Positions 8,336 to 21,750 of a stretch of DNA of 64,000 bases are shown here, piece by piece. Each line of letters opens with the position of its first letter. Within the stretch, counting starts at the first letter, position 1. The notes under the pieces were generated by a model. It saw only the letters and a program-made list of their open reading frames with translations. It had not been told where the DNA came from and searched no databases. Source of the stretch: Streptomyces thermodiastaticus (GTDB taxonomy: Bacteria; Actinomycetota; Actinomycetes; Streptomycetales; Streptomycetaceae); NCBI RefSeq assembly GCF_014656135.1, contig NZ_BNBV01000025.1:1-64000 (forward strand). The letters are read 5' to 3'. The translations under genes were made by a program, and so were the position numbers.

Positions 8336-8659
8336 AGATGGGGCGAGGCGCCTGAAGATCGCTGACCGAAGCGGGCTAAGCGTGAAAAGTGCCCCGTAAG
8401 AGCCCTCAGATGGCGTAAATCCTCCAGGATCGCCCGCCTGGGCCCGGCTGCGCGTCACAATGATCGATCATTCGAGTCGCGAAGGTCACAGAGCCCTTCC
8501 CGTGGCCGGGGGAAAGGGGCAGGATGAGCAGGTTGGCGGCACTCAGTGCCGTCGATTTCCCAATGGTCGACCCCGAGTGCACTCTCCTGAGCCAAATGGG
8601 GGATGGTAGAGACAGTCAGGGCACCTCGAAGATGAGGCACTACGTCGGTGAGGGAAGAC
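8336..8659. other. recD2-gltA intergenic region with palindrome
   Basis: No gene is visible in these 324 bases. They form the promoter/leader region of citrate synthase. A perfect 14-base palindrome, AATGATCGATCATT, sits at 8459-8472, about 188 bases before the gltA start. No clear -35/-10 pair could be chosen. Confidence 0.6.
8459..8472. promoter_or_regulatory. Palindromic operator candidate upstream of gltA
   Basis: AATGATCGATCATT is a perfect inverted repeat in an otherwise irregular, comparatively AT-rich leader. It is a candidate site for a dimeric regulator of citrate synthase expression; the binding protein is unknown. Confidence 0.35.
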
Positions 8660-9949
<1,290 letters not shown>

Positions 9950-9965
9950 GTTCCGGCATCGTCAT

Positions 9966-10004
9966 GGGGCCCCGCGTCCGCCGTACCGGCGGACGCGGGG
10001 CCCC
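9966..10004 (+). terminator. Strong terminator after gltA
   Basis: A perfect 18-base stem (GGGGCCCCGCGTCCGCCG, 9966-9983, with 9987-10004) and a 3-base loop, 17 bases after the stop codon. Confidence 0.85.
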
Positions 10005-10417
10005 GGCGTTTCGCGGCCGGTGCCGTCCGTCGTCGAGCCGCGCGCGGACAGCAGCCGGGCAGAGCGGAAGGCGCCCCGGGCGCGCCGGTCCCCCCACGGG
10101 CCGACGGCCAGGGCGCCTTCCCATGTCCCGGTGCGGATTCCCCCCACGGGATCCGGGCCGGGCGTCTGTGTGGACCAGCGCCTGAATCGCTGTACTGCAT
10201 GCCGTGCACGTGCGGTGCGATCTGCCGGGACAGCGCACGCCCGGGAGGGCCGCTCAAAGCTTCCCTGCGTACGTGCCCCGGCACCGCAGCTTCGGGAAAG
10301 TCCCCCAAGACATCCCCGACTGTCAGTACGCGCCCCCCAAGACGCTTCCTGACATCGCCAACTTAGACCTTCGAACCCCTTCGATGGTTACGTTCATTCC
10401 ACTGTGATCTGCGTCTC

Positions 10418-10440
10418 TTGCGCATGCCTGTCATGCGCAA
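10418..10440. promoter_or_regulatory. Orphan operator-like inverted repeat
   Basis: TTGCGCATG (10418-10426), a 5-base spacer, then CATGCGCAA (10432-10440): perfect 9-base arms. The form is that of a regulator site or promoter element, but both flanking genes point towards it, so it controls nothing visible. It could serve an unannotated small RNA or mark a lost gene. Confidence 0.4.
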
Positions 10441-10533
10441 CAAACGCACCATAGGTGATCGAGGCCCAAGCGTAGGAAAGATGCGCGGGGTTTGTGAAGA
10501 GGTCATGTGAGGTCAGGATCGATTCTTGAGAAC

Positions 10534-10559
10534 GCGCGCCCTCGGTTCCCTAAGGGCGC
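10534..10559 (-). terminator. Terminator after copA
   Basis: CGCGCCCT (10534-10541) pairs with AGGGCGCG (10552-10559), 10-base loop, about 47 bases beyond the copA stop on the minus strand. Confidence 0.5.
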
Positions 10560-10605
10560 GTCGTTCCATGGCGGACCCGCCCCGGCCGGCCCCGGCCGCG
10601 TGCGC

Positions 10606-12888
10606 TCAGCTGAACCGGCGCAGCCGCAGGCTGTTGCTGACCACGAACACCGAGGAGAACGCCATCGCGGCGCCCGCGATCATCGGGTTGAGCAGTCCGG
10701 CGGCGGCCAGCGGCAGCGCGGCCACGTTGTAGCCGAAGGCCCACACCAGGTTGCCCTTGATCGTGCCCAGGGTCCGCCGGGAGAGCCGGATGGCGTCCGC
10801 GGCCACCCGCAGATCCCCGCGCACCAGCGTCAGATCGCCGGCCTCGATCGCGGCGTCCGTGCCCGTGCCCATCGCCAGGCCCAGGTCGGCGGTGGCGAGC
10901 GCCGCGGCGTCGTTGACGCCGTCACCGACCATGGCCACCGTCCGGCCCTCGGCCCGCAGCCGCCGGACGGCCTCCACCTTGTCCTCGGGCAGCACCTCGG
11001 CGACGACGTCGGCGGGGTCGATGCCGACGGTGCGCGCCACCGACTCGGCCACCGCCCGGTTGTCCCCGGTCAGCAGGACCGGCCGCAGGCCCAGCTCCCG
11101 CAGCTGCCGTACGGCTTCGGCACTGGTGTCCTTCACCGCGTCCGCCACGGCGACAACGCCCCGCGCGGCCCCGTCCCAGCCGACCACGACGGCCGTCCGC
11201 CCGGCCGCCTCGGCCTCCCGGCGGGCGCGTGCCACGTCCTCGGGCAGCTCGTCGAACAGGCGCCCCACGGCCACCTCGCGCCCCTCCACGCGCCCGCGCA
11301 CGCCCCGTCCGGGGACGTTCTCGAAGTGCTCCACCGCGGGCAGCGGGCCGACCGTCTGCTCGGCGCCGGCGGCGATCGCGCGGGCCACGGGGTGCTCGGA
11401 GGCGTGCTCCAGGGCGCCGGCCAGCCGCAGCAGCTCCTTCTCCTCGGTGCCCTCGGCGGCGTGGACCTCCTGCAGGGTCATGCGGCCGGTGGTGACCGTT
11501 CCGGTCTTGTCCAGGACGATCGTGTCCACGCGCCGGGTGGACTCCAGCACCTCGGGACCCTTGATGAGGATGCCGAGCTGGGCACCCCGGCCGGTGCCGG
11601 CCATCAGCGCGGTCGGCGTGGCCAGCCCCAGTGCGCACGGGCAGGCGATGATCAGCACTGCGACGGCCGCGGTGAACGAGGCGGTCACATCACCGCTGAC
11701 GAACAGCCAGGTCACCAGGGTGCCCAGGGCGATGAGCAGCACCACCGGCACGAAGATGGCGGAGATCCGGTCGGCGAGCCGCTGCACCTGCGCCTTGCCG
11801 TTCTGTGCGTCCTCGACCAGCTTCGCCATCCGCGCCAGCTGGGTGTCGGCGCCGACCCGGGTGGCCTCGACCACCAGCCGGCCGCCCGCGTTGACCGTGG
11901 CGCCGGTGACCGCGTCGCCCACGCCCACGTCCACCGGCACCGACTCGCCGGTCAGCATGGAGGCGTCGACGGCCGACGCGCCCTCGACGACCGTGCCGTC
12001 GGTGGCGATCTTCTCGCCGGGGCGGACGACGAACCGGTCCCCGACGGCCAGCGCCGACACCGGGATCCGCACCTCCCGGCCCCCGCGCAGCACGGCGACG
12101 TCCTTGGCGCCCAGCTCCAGCAGCGCCCGCAGCGCGGCACCCGCGCGCCGCTTGGAGCGGGCCTCCAGATAGCGGCCCAGCAGGATGAACGCCACCACGC
12201 CGGCGGCGACCTCCAGATAGATCGTGGAGGCCGCGTCCATCCGGGAGACGGTGATCCGGAACTCGTCGTGCATGCCGGGCCGGCCCGCGTCGCCGAGGAA
12301 CAGCGCCCACAGCGACCAGCCGAACGCGGCCAGCGTGCCGATCGACACCAGCGTGTCCATGGTGGCCGCGCCGTGCCGGGCGTTGGTGAACGCCGCCCGG
12401 TGGAAGGGCAGGCCGCCCCAGACCACGACCGGCGCGGCCAGGGTCAGGGCGAGCCACTGCCAGTTGTCGAACTGCAGGGCCGGGACCATGGACAGCAGCA
12501 CCACCGGGGCGGCCAGCAGCGCGGAGACGACCAGGCGCTGCCGCGCCGCGGCCTGCTCCGCCTCCGCCGCGGACGGTGCCGCAGAGGCTCCGGCCGGCGT
12601 CTGCCCGGGCTGGGGCTCGGGCTCGGGCGGCGGGGGCTCCTCGGCGGTGTAGCCGGTCCGCACCACGGTGTCGATCAGATCGGAGACCTCTACCCCTGGG
12701 GGGTAGCTGACCTTGGCTTTCTCCGTCGCGAAGTTCACCGTGGCGGTGACGCCGTCCATCCGGTTGAGCTTCTTCTCCACGCGGGCCGCGCACGACGCGC
12801 AGGTCATCCCGCCGATGCGCAGCTCGACCTCACGGGTCCCGGCGTCCGGGGGTGCCGCGGTGGGGGTGCTGCTGGTGCTGCTGGTCAT
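10606..12888 (-). CDS. copA: Cu(I)-exporting P-type ATPase CopA
   Basis: 760 residues from ATG 12888, with GGAG 8 bases upstream; a further 31 upstream residues in frame look non-coding. One N-terminal metal-binding domain has GMTCASC (Cys30, Cys33). Eight hydrophobic segments follow, with TGES in the actuator domain, CPC in the sixth (CPCALGLATP, about residue 414), DKTGT with the phosphorylated Asp (about 458), SEHPVARA and GDGVNDAAAL. CPC together with a GMTCxxC domain indicates a P1B-1 copper exporter of the plasma membrane. It receives Cu(I) from CopZ, whose gene lies 122 bases upstream in the same direction, and both are probably transcribed from the CsoR-controlled promoter at 13321. 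A second CsoR-like motif lies inside this gene at 12691-12705. Confidence 0.93.
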   Translation of the reverse strand: MTSSTSSTPTAAPPDAGTREVELRIGGMTCASCAARVEKKLNRMDGVTATVNFATEKAKVSYPPGVEVSDLIDTVVRTGYTAEEPPPPEPEPQPGQTPAGASAAPSAAEAEQAAARQRLVVSALLAAPVVLLSMVPALQFDNWQWLALTLAAPVVVWGGLPFHRAAFTNARHGAATMDTLVSIGTLAAFGWSLWALFLGDAGRPGMHDEFRITVSRMDAASTIYLEVAAGVVAFILLGRYLEARSKRRAGAALRALLELGAKDVAVLRGGREVRIPVSALAVGDRFVVRPGEKIATDGTVVEGASAVDASMLTGESVPVDVGVGDAVTGATVNAGGRLVVEATRVGADTQLARMAKLVEDAQNGKAQVQRLADRISAIFVPVVLLIALGTLVTWLFVSGDVTASFTAAVAVLIIACPCALGLATPTALMAGTGRGAQLGILIKGPEVLESTRRVDTIVLDKTGTVTTGRMTLQEVHAAEGTEEKELLRLAGALEHASEHPVARAIAAGAEQTVGPLPAVEHFENVPGRGVRGRVEGREVAVGRLFDELPEDVARARREAEAAGRTAVVVGWDGAARGVVAVADAVKDTSAEAVRQLRELGLRPVLLTGDNRAVAESVARTVGIDPADVVAEVLPEDKVEAVRRLRAEGRTVAMVGDGVNDAAALATADLGLAMGTGTDAAIEAGDLTLVRGDLRVAADAIRLSRRTLGTIKGNLVWAFGYNVAALPLAAAGLLNPMIAGAAMAFSSVFVVSNSLRLRRFS

Positions 12889-13010
12889 GTCCGCTACTCC
12901 AGACGAACGGACCGGACCGTCCACAACCAGTATCGGCTGCTCACCACGGTCCGGTGCCGACGGATGATGCGACGCGCGCACGGATCGGCGCGGGCGCGTC
13001 GCGCGGGGGG

Positions 13011-13229
13011 TCAGGCGCGGCCGACGAGCTCGAAGCCCGCCTCGTCCACGGCGGCGCGCACCGCCTCCTCCTCGAGCGGCGCCGCCGAGACGACGGTGAC
13101 CTCGCCGGTCGAGGCCACCGCCTTGACGGAGCTGACGCCGGGCAGCGCGGAGATCTCGGTGGAGACGGCGCCCTCGCAGTGGCCGCAGCTCATCCCGCTC
13201 ACCTTGTAGACGGTGGTCACGGTGGTCAT
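13011..13229 (-). CDS. copZ: Copper chaperone CopZ (HMA domain)
   Basis: 72 residues: a single heavy-metal-associated ferredoxin-like domain with the Cu(I) motif GMSCGHCEGAV and a conserved C-terminal region (EEEAVRAAVDEAGFELV). A GAGGAG ribosome binding site precedes ATG 13229. It carries cytoplasmic Cu(I) to CopA, encoded next in the operon. The CsoR-type operator lies about 92 bases upstream of the start. Confidence 0.92.
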   Translation of the reverse strand: MTTVTTVYKVSGMSCGHCEGAVSTEISALPGVSSVKAVASTGEVTVVSAAPLEEEAVRAAVDEAGFELVGRA

Positions 13230-13320
13230 GTCGCTCTCCTCGGGGTCACGTGTGGGACCGGCGGGGCCTGGGCCTGCGCGACCGTCCGGACACGGCCCGG
13301 GGACCCGCACACCGCCCGAC

Positions 13321-13339
13321 TATACCCCTAGGGGGTATA
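13321..13339. promoter_or_regulatory. CsoR-type copper operator
   Basis: TATACCCCTAGGGGGTATA is an almost perfect inverted repeat matching the known CsoR operator core (TA-CCCC-TA-GGGG-TA type). CsoR represses at low copper and releases on Cu(I) binding. It lies 92 bases before copZ and 168 bases before the divergent alcohol dehydrogenase, so it could touch both promoters. No csoR gene is in the window. Confidence 0.85.
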
Positions 13340-13506
13340 GGTCTCCAAAAGTGGCGCGCGCACCTGCTCCCGGCATGTCCCGGTGCGCTCTGGGCCGCGG
13401 CCGGCCGCGGGCGCACGCGCCCCTCGGGGACGCCGCCGGACGGCGCACCGCGTCCAGCGGTTAGCGTGGCGTCCGCCAACGGTGACCGGTGAAAGCGAGG
13501 CGGCGG

Positions 13507-14550
13507 ATGCGCGCGGTGGTGTTCGAGCGGTACGGGGAGCCCGCACAGGTGCGCGACGTGCCTGACCCCGTGCCCGCGGAGCACGGAGTGGTGGTGCGGG
13601 TCGAGGCCAGCGGGCTGTGCCGCAGCGACTGGCACGGCTGGCAGGGCCACGATGCGGACATCACACTGCCTCATGTACCCGGCCACGAGCTGGCCGGGGT
13701 GGTGGAGGCCACCGGTGCCGGGGTGACCCGCTGGCGACCCGGCGACCGCGTGACCGTGCCGTTCGTCTGCGCCTGCGGGTCCTGCGCCGCCTGCGCGGCC
13801 GGCGACCAGCAGGTGTGCGAACGGCAGACCCAGCCCGGCTTCACCCACTGGGGTTCCTTCGCCCAGTACGTCGCGCTCGACCACGCCGACATCAATCTCG
13901 TCGCCGTGCCCGAGCAGCTCTCCTTCGCCACGGCCGCCGCGCTCGGCTGCCGGTTCGCCACCGCCTACCGTGCGGTGGTCCAGCAGGGGCGGGTTGCCGC
14001 CGGGCAGTGGGTGGCGGTGCACGGCTGCGGGGGAGTGGGCCTGTCCGCGGTGATGATCGCGGCCGCGTCCGGGGCGCGGGTGGTCGCCGTCGACGTCTCG
14101 CCGCGAGCCCTGGAGCTGGCCCGCGACGTCGGTGCCGCCGCCTGCGTGGACGCCTCCGGGGTGCCGGATGCGGCGGAGGCGGTCCGCGAGATCACCGGTG
14201 GCGGTGCCCACGTCTCCCTGGACGCGCTCGGCTCGCCCGTCACCTGCGCCGCCTCCGTGAACGGCCTGCGCCGCCGCGGCCGCCATGTGCAGGTCGGCCT
14301 GCTGCCCTCGGCCGACGGCACCACCCCGGTCCCCATGGCCCGTGCGATCGCGCTGGAACTGGAGATCCTCGGCAGCCACGGCATGGCCACGCACGCCTAC
14401 CCGGAGATGCTGCGCCTGGTCGCGGAGGGCGTCCTGCGGCCCGATCTGCTGGTGACCTCGGTCATCGGGCTGGACGCCGCACCGGAGGCGCTCGCGGCGA
14501 TGGGCTCGGCCGCGGGCGCGGGGGTCACGGTCGTCGAACCCTGGCGCTGA
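13507..14550 (+). CDS. Zinc-dependent alcohol dehydrogenase (MDR family)
   Basis: 347 residues from ATG 13507; the GTG at 13489 is less likely, because GAGG is placed 8 bases before the ATG. The GroES-like domain contains the catalytic-zinc ligands (GLCRSDWHGWQGH; VPGHELAG) and the four-Cys structural-zinc lobe (CACGSCAACAAGDQQVC). The Rossmann domain has GCGGVGLSAVMIA for NAD(P). It probably oxidises or reduces a small alcohol or aldehyde; the substrate cannot be read from sequence. It is divergent from copZ across the CsoR operator and is monocistronic. Confidence 0.88.
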   Translation: MRAVVFERYGEPAQVRDVPDPVPAEHGVVVRVEASGLCRSDWHGWQGHDADITLPHVPGHELAGVVEATGAGVTRWRPGDRVTVPFVCACGSCAACAAGDQQVCERQTQPGFTHWGSFAQYVALDHADINLVAVPEQLSFATAAALGCRFATAYRAVVQQGRVAAGQWVAVHGCGGVGLSAVMIAAASGARVVAVDVSPRALELARDVGAAACVDASGVPDAAEAVREITGGGAHVSLDALGSPVTCAASVNGLRRRGRHVQVGLLPSADGTTPVPMARAIALELEILGSHGMATHAYPEMLRLVAEGVLRPDLLVTSVIGLDAAPEALAAMGSAAGAGVTVVEPWR

Positions 14551-14749
14551 ACCGGTGCCGCCGGCGCCGTCACCCGGGCGCGGACGCCTCACCCGGTTCC
14601 GCGGCCGCGCCCGCCGACCCGTGCGGCTGCCCACGTCGCACGGCACCCCGGCCGACCGGGGCCCCGCATGCCGGCGGCCTCGCACGGCCGAGGCCGCGCT
14701 GCTCTCCGTCTCCGGTTGTCCGCCCGCACCCCTTCTTTACTCGTCCGTA

Positions 14750-14794
14750 TGTCCGGACAATCCATTGACAGGCGTTCTGATCGGGCATTAGAAC
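14750..14794 (+). promoter_or_regulatory. Promoter with palindrome candidate
   Basis: TGTCCGGACA (14750-14759, perfect palindrome) lies just before TTGACA (14765-14770), an 18-base spacer and TAGAAC (14789-14794). This resembles a vegetative Streptomyces promoter with an upstream operator. It would transcribe towards ATG 14849 and possibly mmsA. Confidence 0.4.
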
Positions 14795-15280
14795 CGTGGG
14801 AGTCGAACCCGGCAGGTGACACCGGGGAGCCGATGCGAGGGGAAGCCGATGCCCGACGACCCGGCCGCCGCGCGGTCGCACGACGCGTCGGCGTGCTGCG
14901 GTGCGCACGGACGGACGCACGCTTCCCGCGCGCGACGGCGCTCGGCGCGGCGCCCCGGCACCCGGCGGTTGTACCGTGCGGGTACACGACGGCACGGCGG
15001 ACGACGACCTTTGGACACCGGGTGGTGGACGGAATCCGGGTGCGGGTACCCGGCCGTCCCAAGGCGCCCGGCCCCTGAACGCCTCCGGCGCGGCAGGCCG
15101 CTTCGCCCTGGCAGGAGCGAAGGCGAGCGCAGACTCCCCGCCCGTCACGGCCCCGCGCCGGAGGTGCCCGCCGGCCCCGCGCTTTCTCGGACCGTCCGCC
15201 CGCGCGCGGCCGTCCGCCTGCGAGCAGCCGTGTGTCCGCGGACGGCCGCGGGAGCCGCCTTCGCGGCGCGCCGTGCCCAT

Positions 15281-15317
15281 GTGTCTACGCGGCGGCCGAA
15301 ACCGCAGACACAGTGTC
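15281..15317. promoter_or_regulatory. GTGTC repeat cluster upstream of mmsA
   Basis: GTGTCT (15281-15286), AGACAC (15306-15311) and GTGTC (15313-15317): one motif three times, in alternating orientation, 140-176 bases before the mmsA start. Possible operator. Confidence 0.3.
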
Positions 15318-15456
15318 GGGCGCGTTCCGGGGCCGCGGACTGCTGGGATGTAAGGGTGGCCGAGACCGGGACCGGACGGTCGCCGGCCGAGGCCCACGAG
15401 CGTTGTGAACGGCACCTGCCGGCCCGAGGCCGCCATCTGCGAAGGAGTGACCCGGC

Positions 15457-16959
<1,503 letters not shown>

Positions 16960-16979
16960 CCGGTTCACCGCTCGCCGTC

Positions 16980-17006
16980 GCGGCCGTCCGGATCCCGGAC
17001 GGCCGC
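16980..17006 (+). terminator. Terminator after mmsA
   Basis: 12-base perfect stem (GCGGCCGTCCGG, 16980-16991, with 16995-17006) and a 3-base loop. Confidence 0.75.
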
Positions 17007-17056
17007 GCACGCTTTCCGGACACCCGCCCGTGGTGACCGTGCCGGAACCGTGCCTG

Positions 17057-17088
17057 CCTGTGGACGACGCGGCGTAGTTGTCCACAGG
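17057..17088. promoter_or_regulatory. Inverted pair of DnaA-box-like sites
   Basis: CCTGTGGAC (17057-17065) and GTCCACAGG (17080-17088) form an inverted repeat. It contains TTGTCCACA (17078-17086, the Streptomyces DnaA-box consensus) and TCGTCCACA on the other strand (17059-17067). They sit 40-70 bases before the hydrolase-ABC fusion gene. Confidence 0.4.
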
Positions 17089-17126
17089 CGGCCGCCGATG
17101 TCTGCGGCGGACCGTACCGTTGACCC

Positions 17127-19780
<2,654 letters not shown>

Positions 19781-19784
<4 letters not shown>

Positions 19785-20653
19785 GCACGCTCACCCAGGG
19801 CACCGAGCCCGTCGACGCGGCCCCGGGCTACCGTCCGGGCCGCACACTGCCGCTGCGGGTCGAGCTGGTGCGGCAGCTCAGGCGCCGCCGCACCGCGGTC
19901 ATGTACGGCCTGCTCGCCGTGCTGCCGTTCGTGCTGGTGGCCGCCTTCGCGATCGGCGGCGAGCCCGGCGGGCGCGGCAGCCGGGTGACGCTCATGGACA
20001 CCGCCACCGCCTCCGGTCCCAACTTCGCCGCGGTGAGCCTGTTCGTGTCGGCGGGCTTCCTTCTGGTGATCCCGGTCGCGCTGTTCTTCGGCGACACGGT
20101 CGCCGCGGAGGCCGGCTGGTCCTCGCTGCGCTACCTGCTCGCCGCGCCTGTGCCCCGCGCCCGGCTGCTGTGGTCCAAGCTGGTCGTCTCCCTGGGCCTG
20201 AGCCTGGCCGCGATGGTGCTGCTGCCGCTCGTCGCGCTCGCCGTCGGCACGGCCGCCTACGGCTGGGGCCCGCTGCACGTGCCCACCGGCGGCACGCTCG
20301 ACGCGGGCGCGGCCGGCGCGCGGCTGGCAGTGGCCGTGGCCTACCTGTTCGCCTCCCAACTGGTCACCGCGGGACTGGCGTTCTGGCTGTCGACGAAGAC
20401 CGACGCGCCGCTGGGCGCGGTGGGTGGCGCGGTCGGACTGACCATCGTCGGCAACGTCCTGGACGCGGTCACCGCCCTCGGACACTGGCGCGACTTCCTG
20501 CCCGCGCACTGGCAGTTCGCCTGGGTGGACGCGGTCCAGCCGCGCCCGGAATGGTCCGGCATGATCCAGGGGACGGCCGTCTCCGTCACCTACGCCCTCG
20601 TCTTCTTCGCCCTGGCCTTCCGCGGCTTCGCCCGCAAGGACGTGGTGTCGTAG
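19781..20653 (+). CDS. ABC-2 type permease, partner of hydrolase-ABC fusion
   Basis: 290 residues from GTG 19781, overlapping the upstream stop (GTGA), with an ideal GGAGGAA seven bases before. Six hydrophobic segments are visible (for example VMYGLLAVLPFVLVAAFAI, LFVSAGFLLVIPVALFFG, VSLGLSLAAMVLLPLVALAVG, AVAYLFASQLVTAGLAFWL, AVSVTYALVFFALAFRGF), preceded by a basic cytoplasmic segment RQLRRRRTA. It is the ABC-2 superfamily exporter layout, and with the ATPase domain of the upstream fusion it would make the transporter. Confidence 0.88.
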
Positions 20654-20665
20654 AAGCCGGCGGTC

Positions 20666-20709
20666 CTCCGGCAGCGGGCAGGAGCCAGGGACTGCCGGAG
20701 CTCCTGCCC
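20666..20709 (+). terminator. Terminator with two competing stems
   Basis: CTCCGGCAG (20666-20674) can pair with CTGCCGGAG (20692-20700), or GGGCAGGAGC (20676-20685) with GCTCCTGCCC (20700-20709). The two stems exclude each other. Either would end the permease transcript. Confidence 0.6.
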
Positions 20710-21125
20710 CCGCCCACCGCCACCGATGCGGCGCGTTCCGTGGCCGTTCGGCCGTTCACCGATGGACGCGGGAAGCGCGGCGGCCGCGGAACATGCTCCA
20801 GCACACGGGCCGGCACACCGTCCCGCTCGGCCTGCGGCTCATGCTCCCGTACGTGATCGCGTTCCCGTAGCTCTTCCAGGAATCCCCGCAGAGCACGGCC
20901 GCTGCACAACTGCCTGATCAGGACCGGAAATCCCCCCTTCGTCTCCACGCCGGCGATCCAGGCAGTTCATGTGTTTTCCGGACTCCATGACGGAACGGTA
21001 TTCGTCCGCCGCTGCGGGCCAACCGGGTGAACCCGCGCAACCAAACATTCCGCGTCGTGTTGATGAATCCGTAGGACCTGTGCGAGTCCGCAGGACCTGT
21101 GTCAGCACGAGGAAGGGAACGCGCA
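20710..21125. other. Region upstream of the rodlin-like gene
   Basis: No gene found in about 415 bases. The last 150 bases are comparatively AT-rich and presumably hold the rodlin promoter. A tandem 15-base repeat lies at 21068-21101. Confidence 0.55.
21068..21101 (+). repeat. Tandem 15-base repeat before rodlin
   Basis: TCCGTAGGACCTGTG (21068-21082) and TCCGCAGGACCTGTG (21087-21101), one mismatch, 19-base period (about two helical turns), ending 25 bases before the start codon. It could be a double activator site or part of the leader. Confidence 0.5.
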
Positions 21126-21503
21126 GTGCTCACAACGGCATGGGCCGCCGCGCCCGTCGCCGGAATGCCGACGATGGCCGCTCCCGTGGCGCTCGCCGGC
21201 AGCAACGGCGGCGGTCCGGCCCTCGACAACGCGTGCGTCGTCGCGTCCTGCGACGCGGCGACGGGAGGGGACCGAAGCCCGCGGCAGTCGTCGGTGCACG
21301 GCACGCTCGACGCGCCGCGCGGCGGTCTCGGCCGGAGCGGTGCCGACGTGCTGCGGCTCGTCGGCGTCCGGGACGAGCCGGTCCTGCCCTGCATGCCGCA
21401 TCAGCAGTGCGCGGACACCTCCACCCGGGCCGAGCGGTACGGCGCACCGGCGCATTCCCTGGACGACGTGCCGGTGCTGTCGTCCGTGGCCGAGGAGCGC
21501 TGA
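21126..21503 (+). CDS. Divergent rodlin (RdlA/RdlB family)
   Basis: 125 residues from GTG 21126 (GGAAGGGA upstream). It has an N-terminal Ala-rich export signal ending MAAPVALA. The mature part follows the rodlin plan, recalled from the RdlA/B family: a VQGTL-like VHGTLD, a middle hydrophobic DVLRLVGV, the NQQC.ENSTQAK-like HQQCADTSTRAE, and LSHxLDDIPVLS-like AHSLDDVPVLS. Length is close to the family's about 131-133 residues. Conservation is weak in the centre (GLGRSGADV for the usual GLPAKANV). Rodlins arrange chaplin fibrils into the rodlet layer on aerial hyphae and spores. In S. coelicolor rdlA/rdlB also adjoin chaplin genes. It may be a fast-evolving or decaying member. Confidence 0.7.
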   Translation: MLTTAWAAAPVAGMPTMAAPVALAGSNGGGPALDNACVVASCDAATGGDRSPRQSSVHGTLDAPRGGLGRSGADVLRLVGVRDEPVLPCMPHQQCADTSTRAERYGAPAHSLDDVPVLSSVAEER

Positions 21504-21750
21504 TGACCTGCCCGGCCGCCGGGCCACGCCGGTCCTGCGGCCCCGGTCCGGCCGAAGCGCCTGATCCGCCCGGGCAGTCGGGGCGGTATCCACGCGGCGG
21601 GGGACATTCGAGTGAATCGCCGGGCGATTTGCGTTCCCCTGAATTCCGGCCGGTCTATTTCTCGTTCATGTCGCGGCCGGACAGGTCGCACTCCCCGGTC
21701 TTTGACCACCATCGGGGATCCACGGGATCCACCCCAAGAAGGGAACATCC

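Larger units (their letters stand above)
10005..10605. other. Convergent gltA-copA intergenic region
   Basis: About 600 bases with no supportable gene on either strand. It contains a striking operator-like inverted repeat (10418-10440) that is not upstream of any intact gene, and a hairpin near 10534-10559 that probably terminates copA. The 10260-10520 part is less GC-rich than its surroundings, as promoter regions usually are here. Confidence 0.6.
14551..15456. other. 906-base gap upstream of mmsA
   Basis: No supportable gene. Several overlapping frames stay open because of GC content but match nothing I recognise and switch coding bias. The best candidate is ATG 14849, preceded by GAGGGGAAGCCG, whose first about 40 codons have Streptomyces-like third positions before the bias is lost; this could be the 5' end of a decayed gene. 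A promoter-like pair with an adjacent palindrome is at 14750-14794, and GTGTC-type repeats are at 15281-15317. Confidence 0.5.

Noticed and set aside
5798..8458. 886-codon minus-strand open frame over recD2
   Set aside because: Antisense shadow of the helicase gene; composition is the usual Arg/His/Gly mix of GC-rich antisense frames and shows no domain.
20586..20948. 120-codon minus-strand ORF between permease and rodlin
   Set aside because: Arg/Pro-rich tail overlapping the permease gene and a terminator; no ribosome binding site or family.
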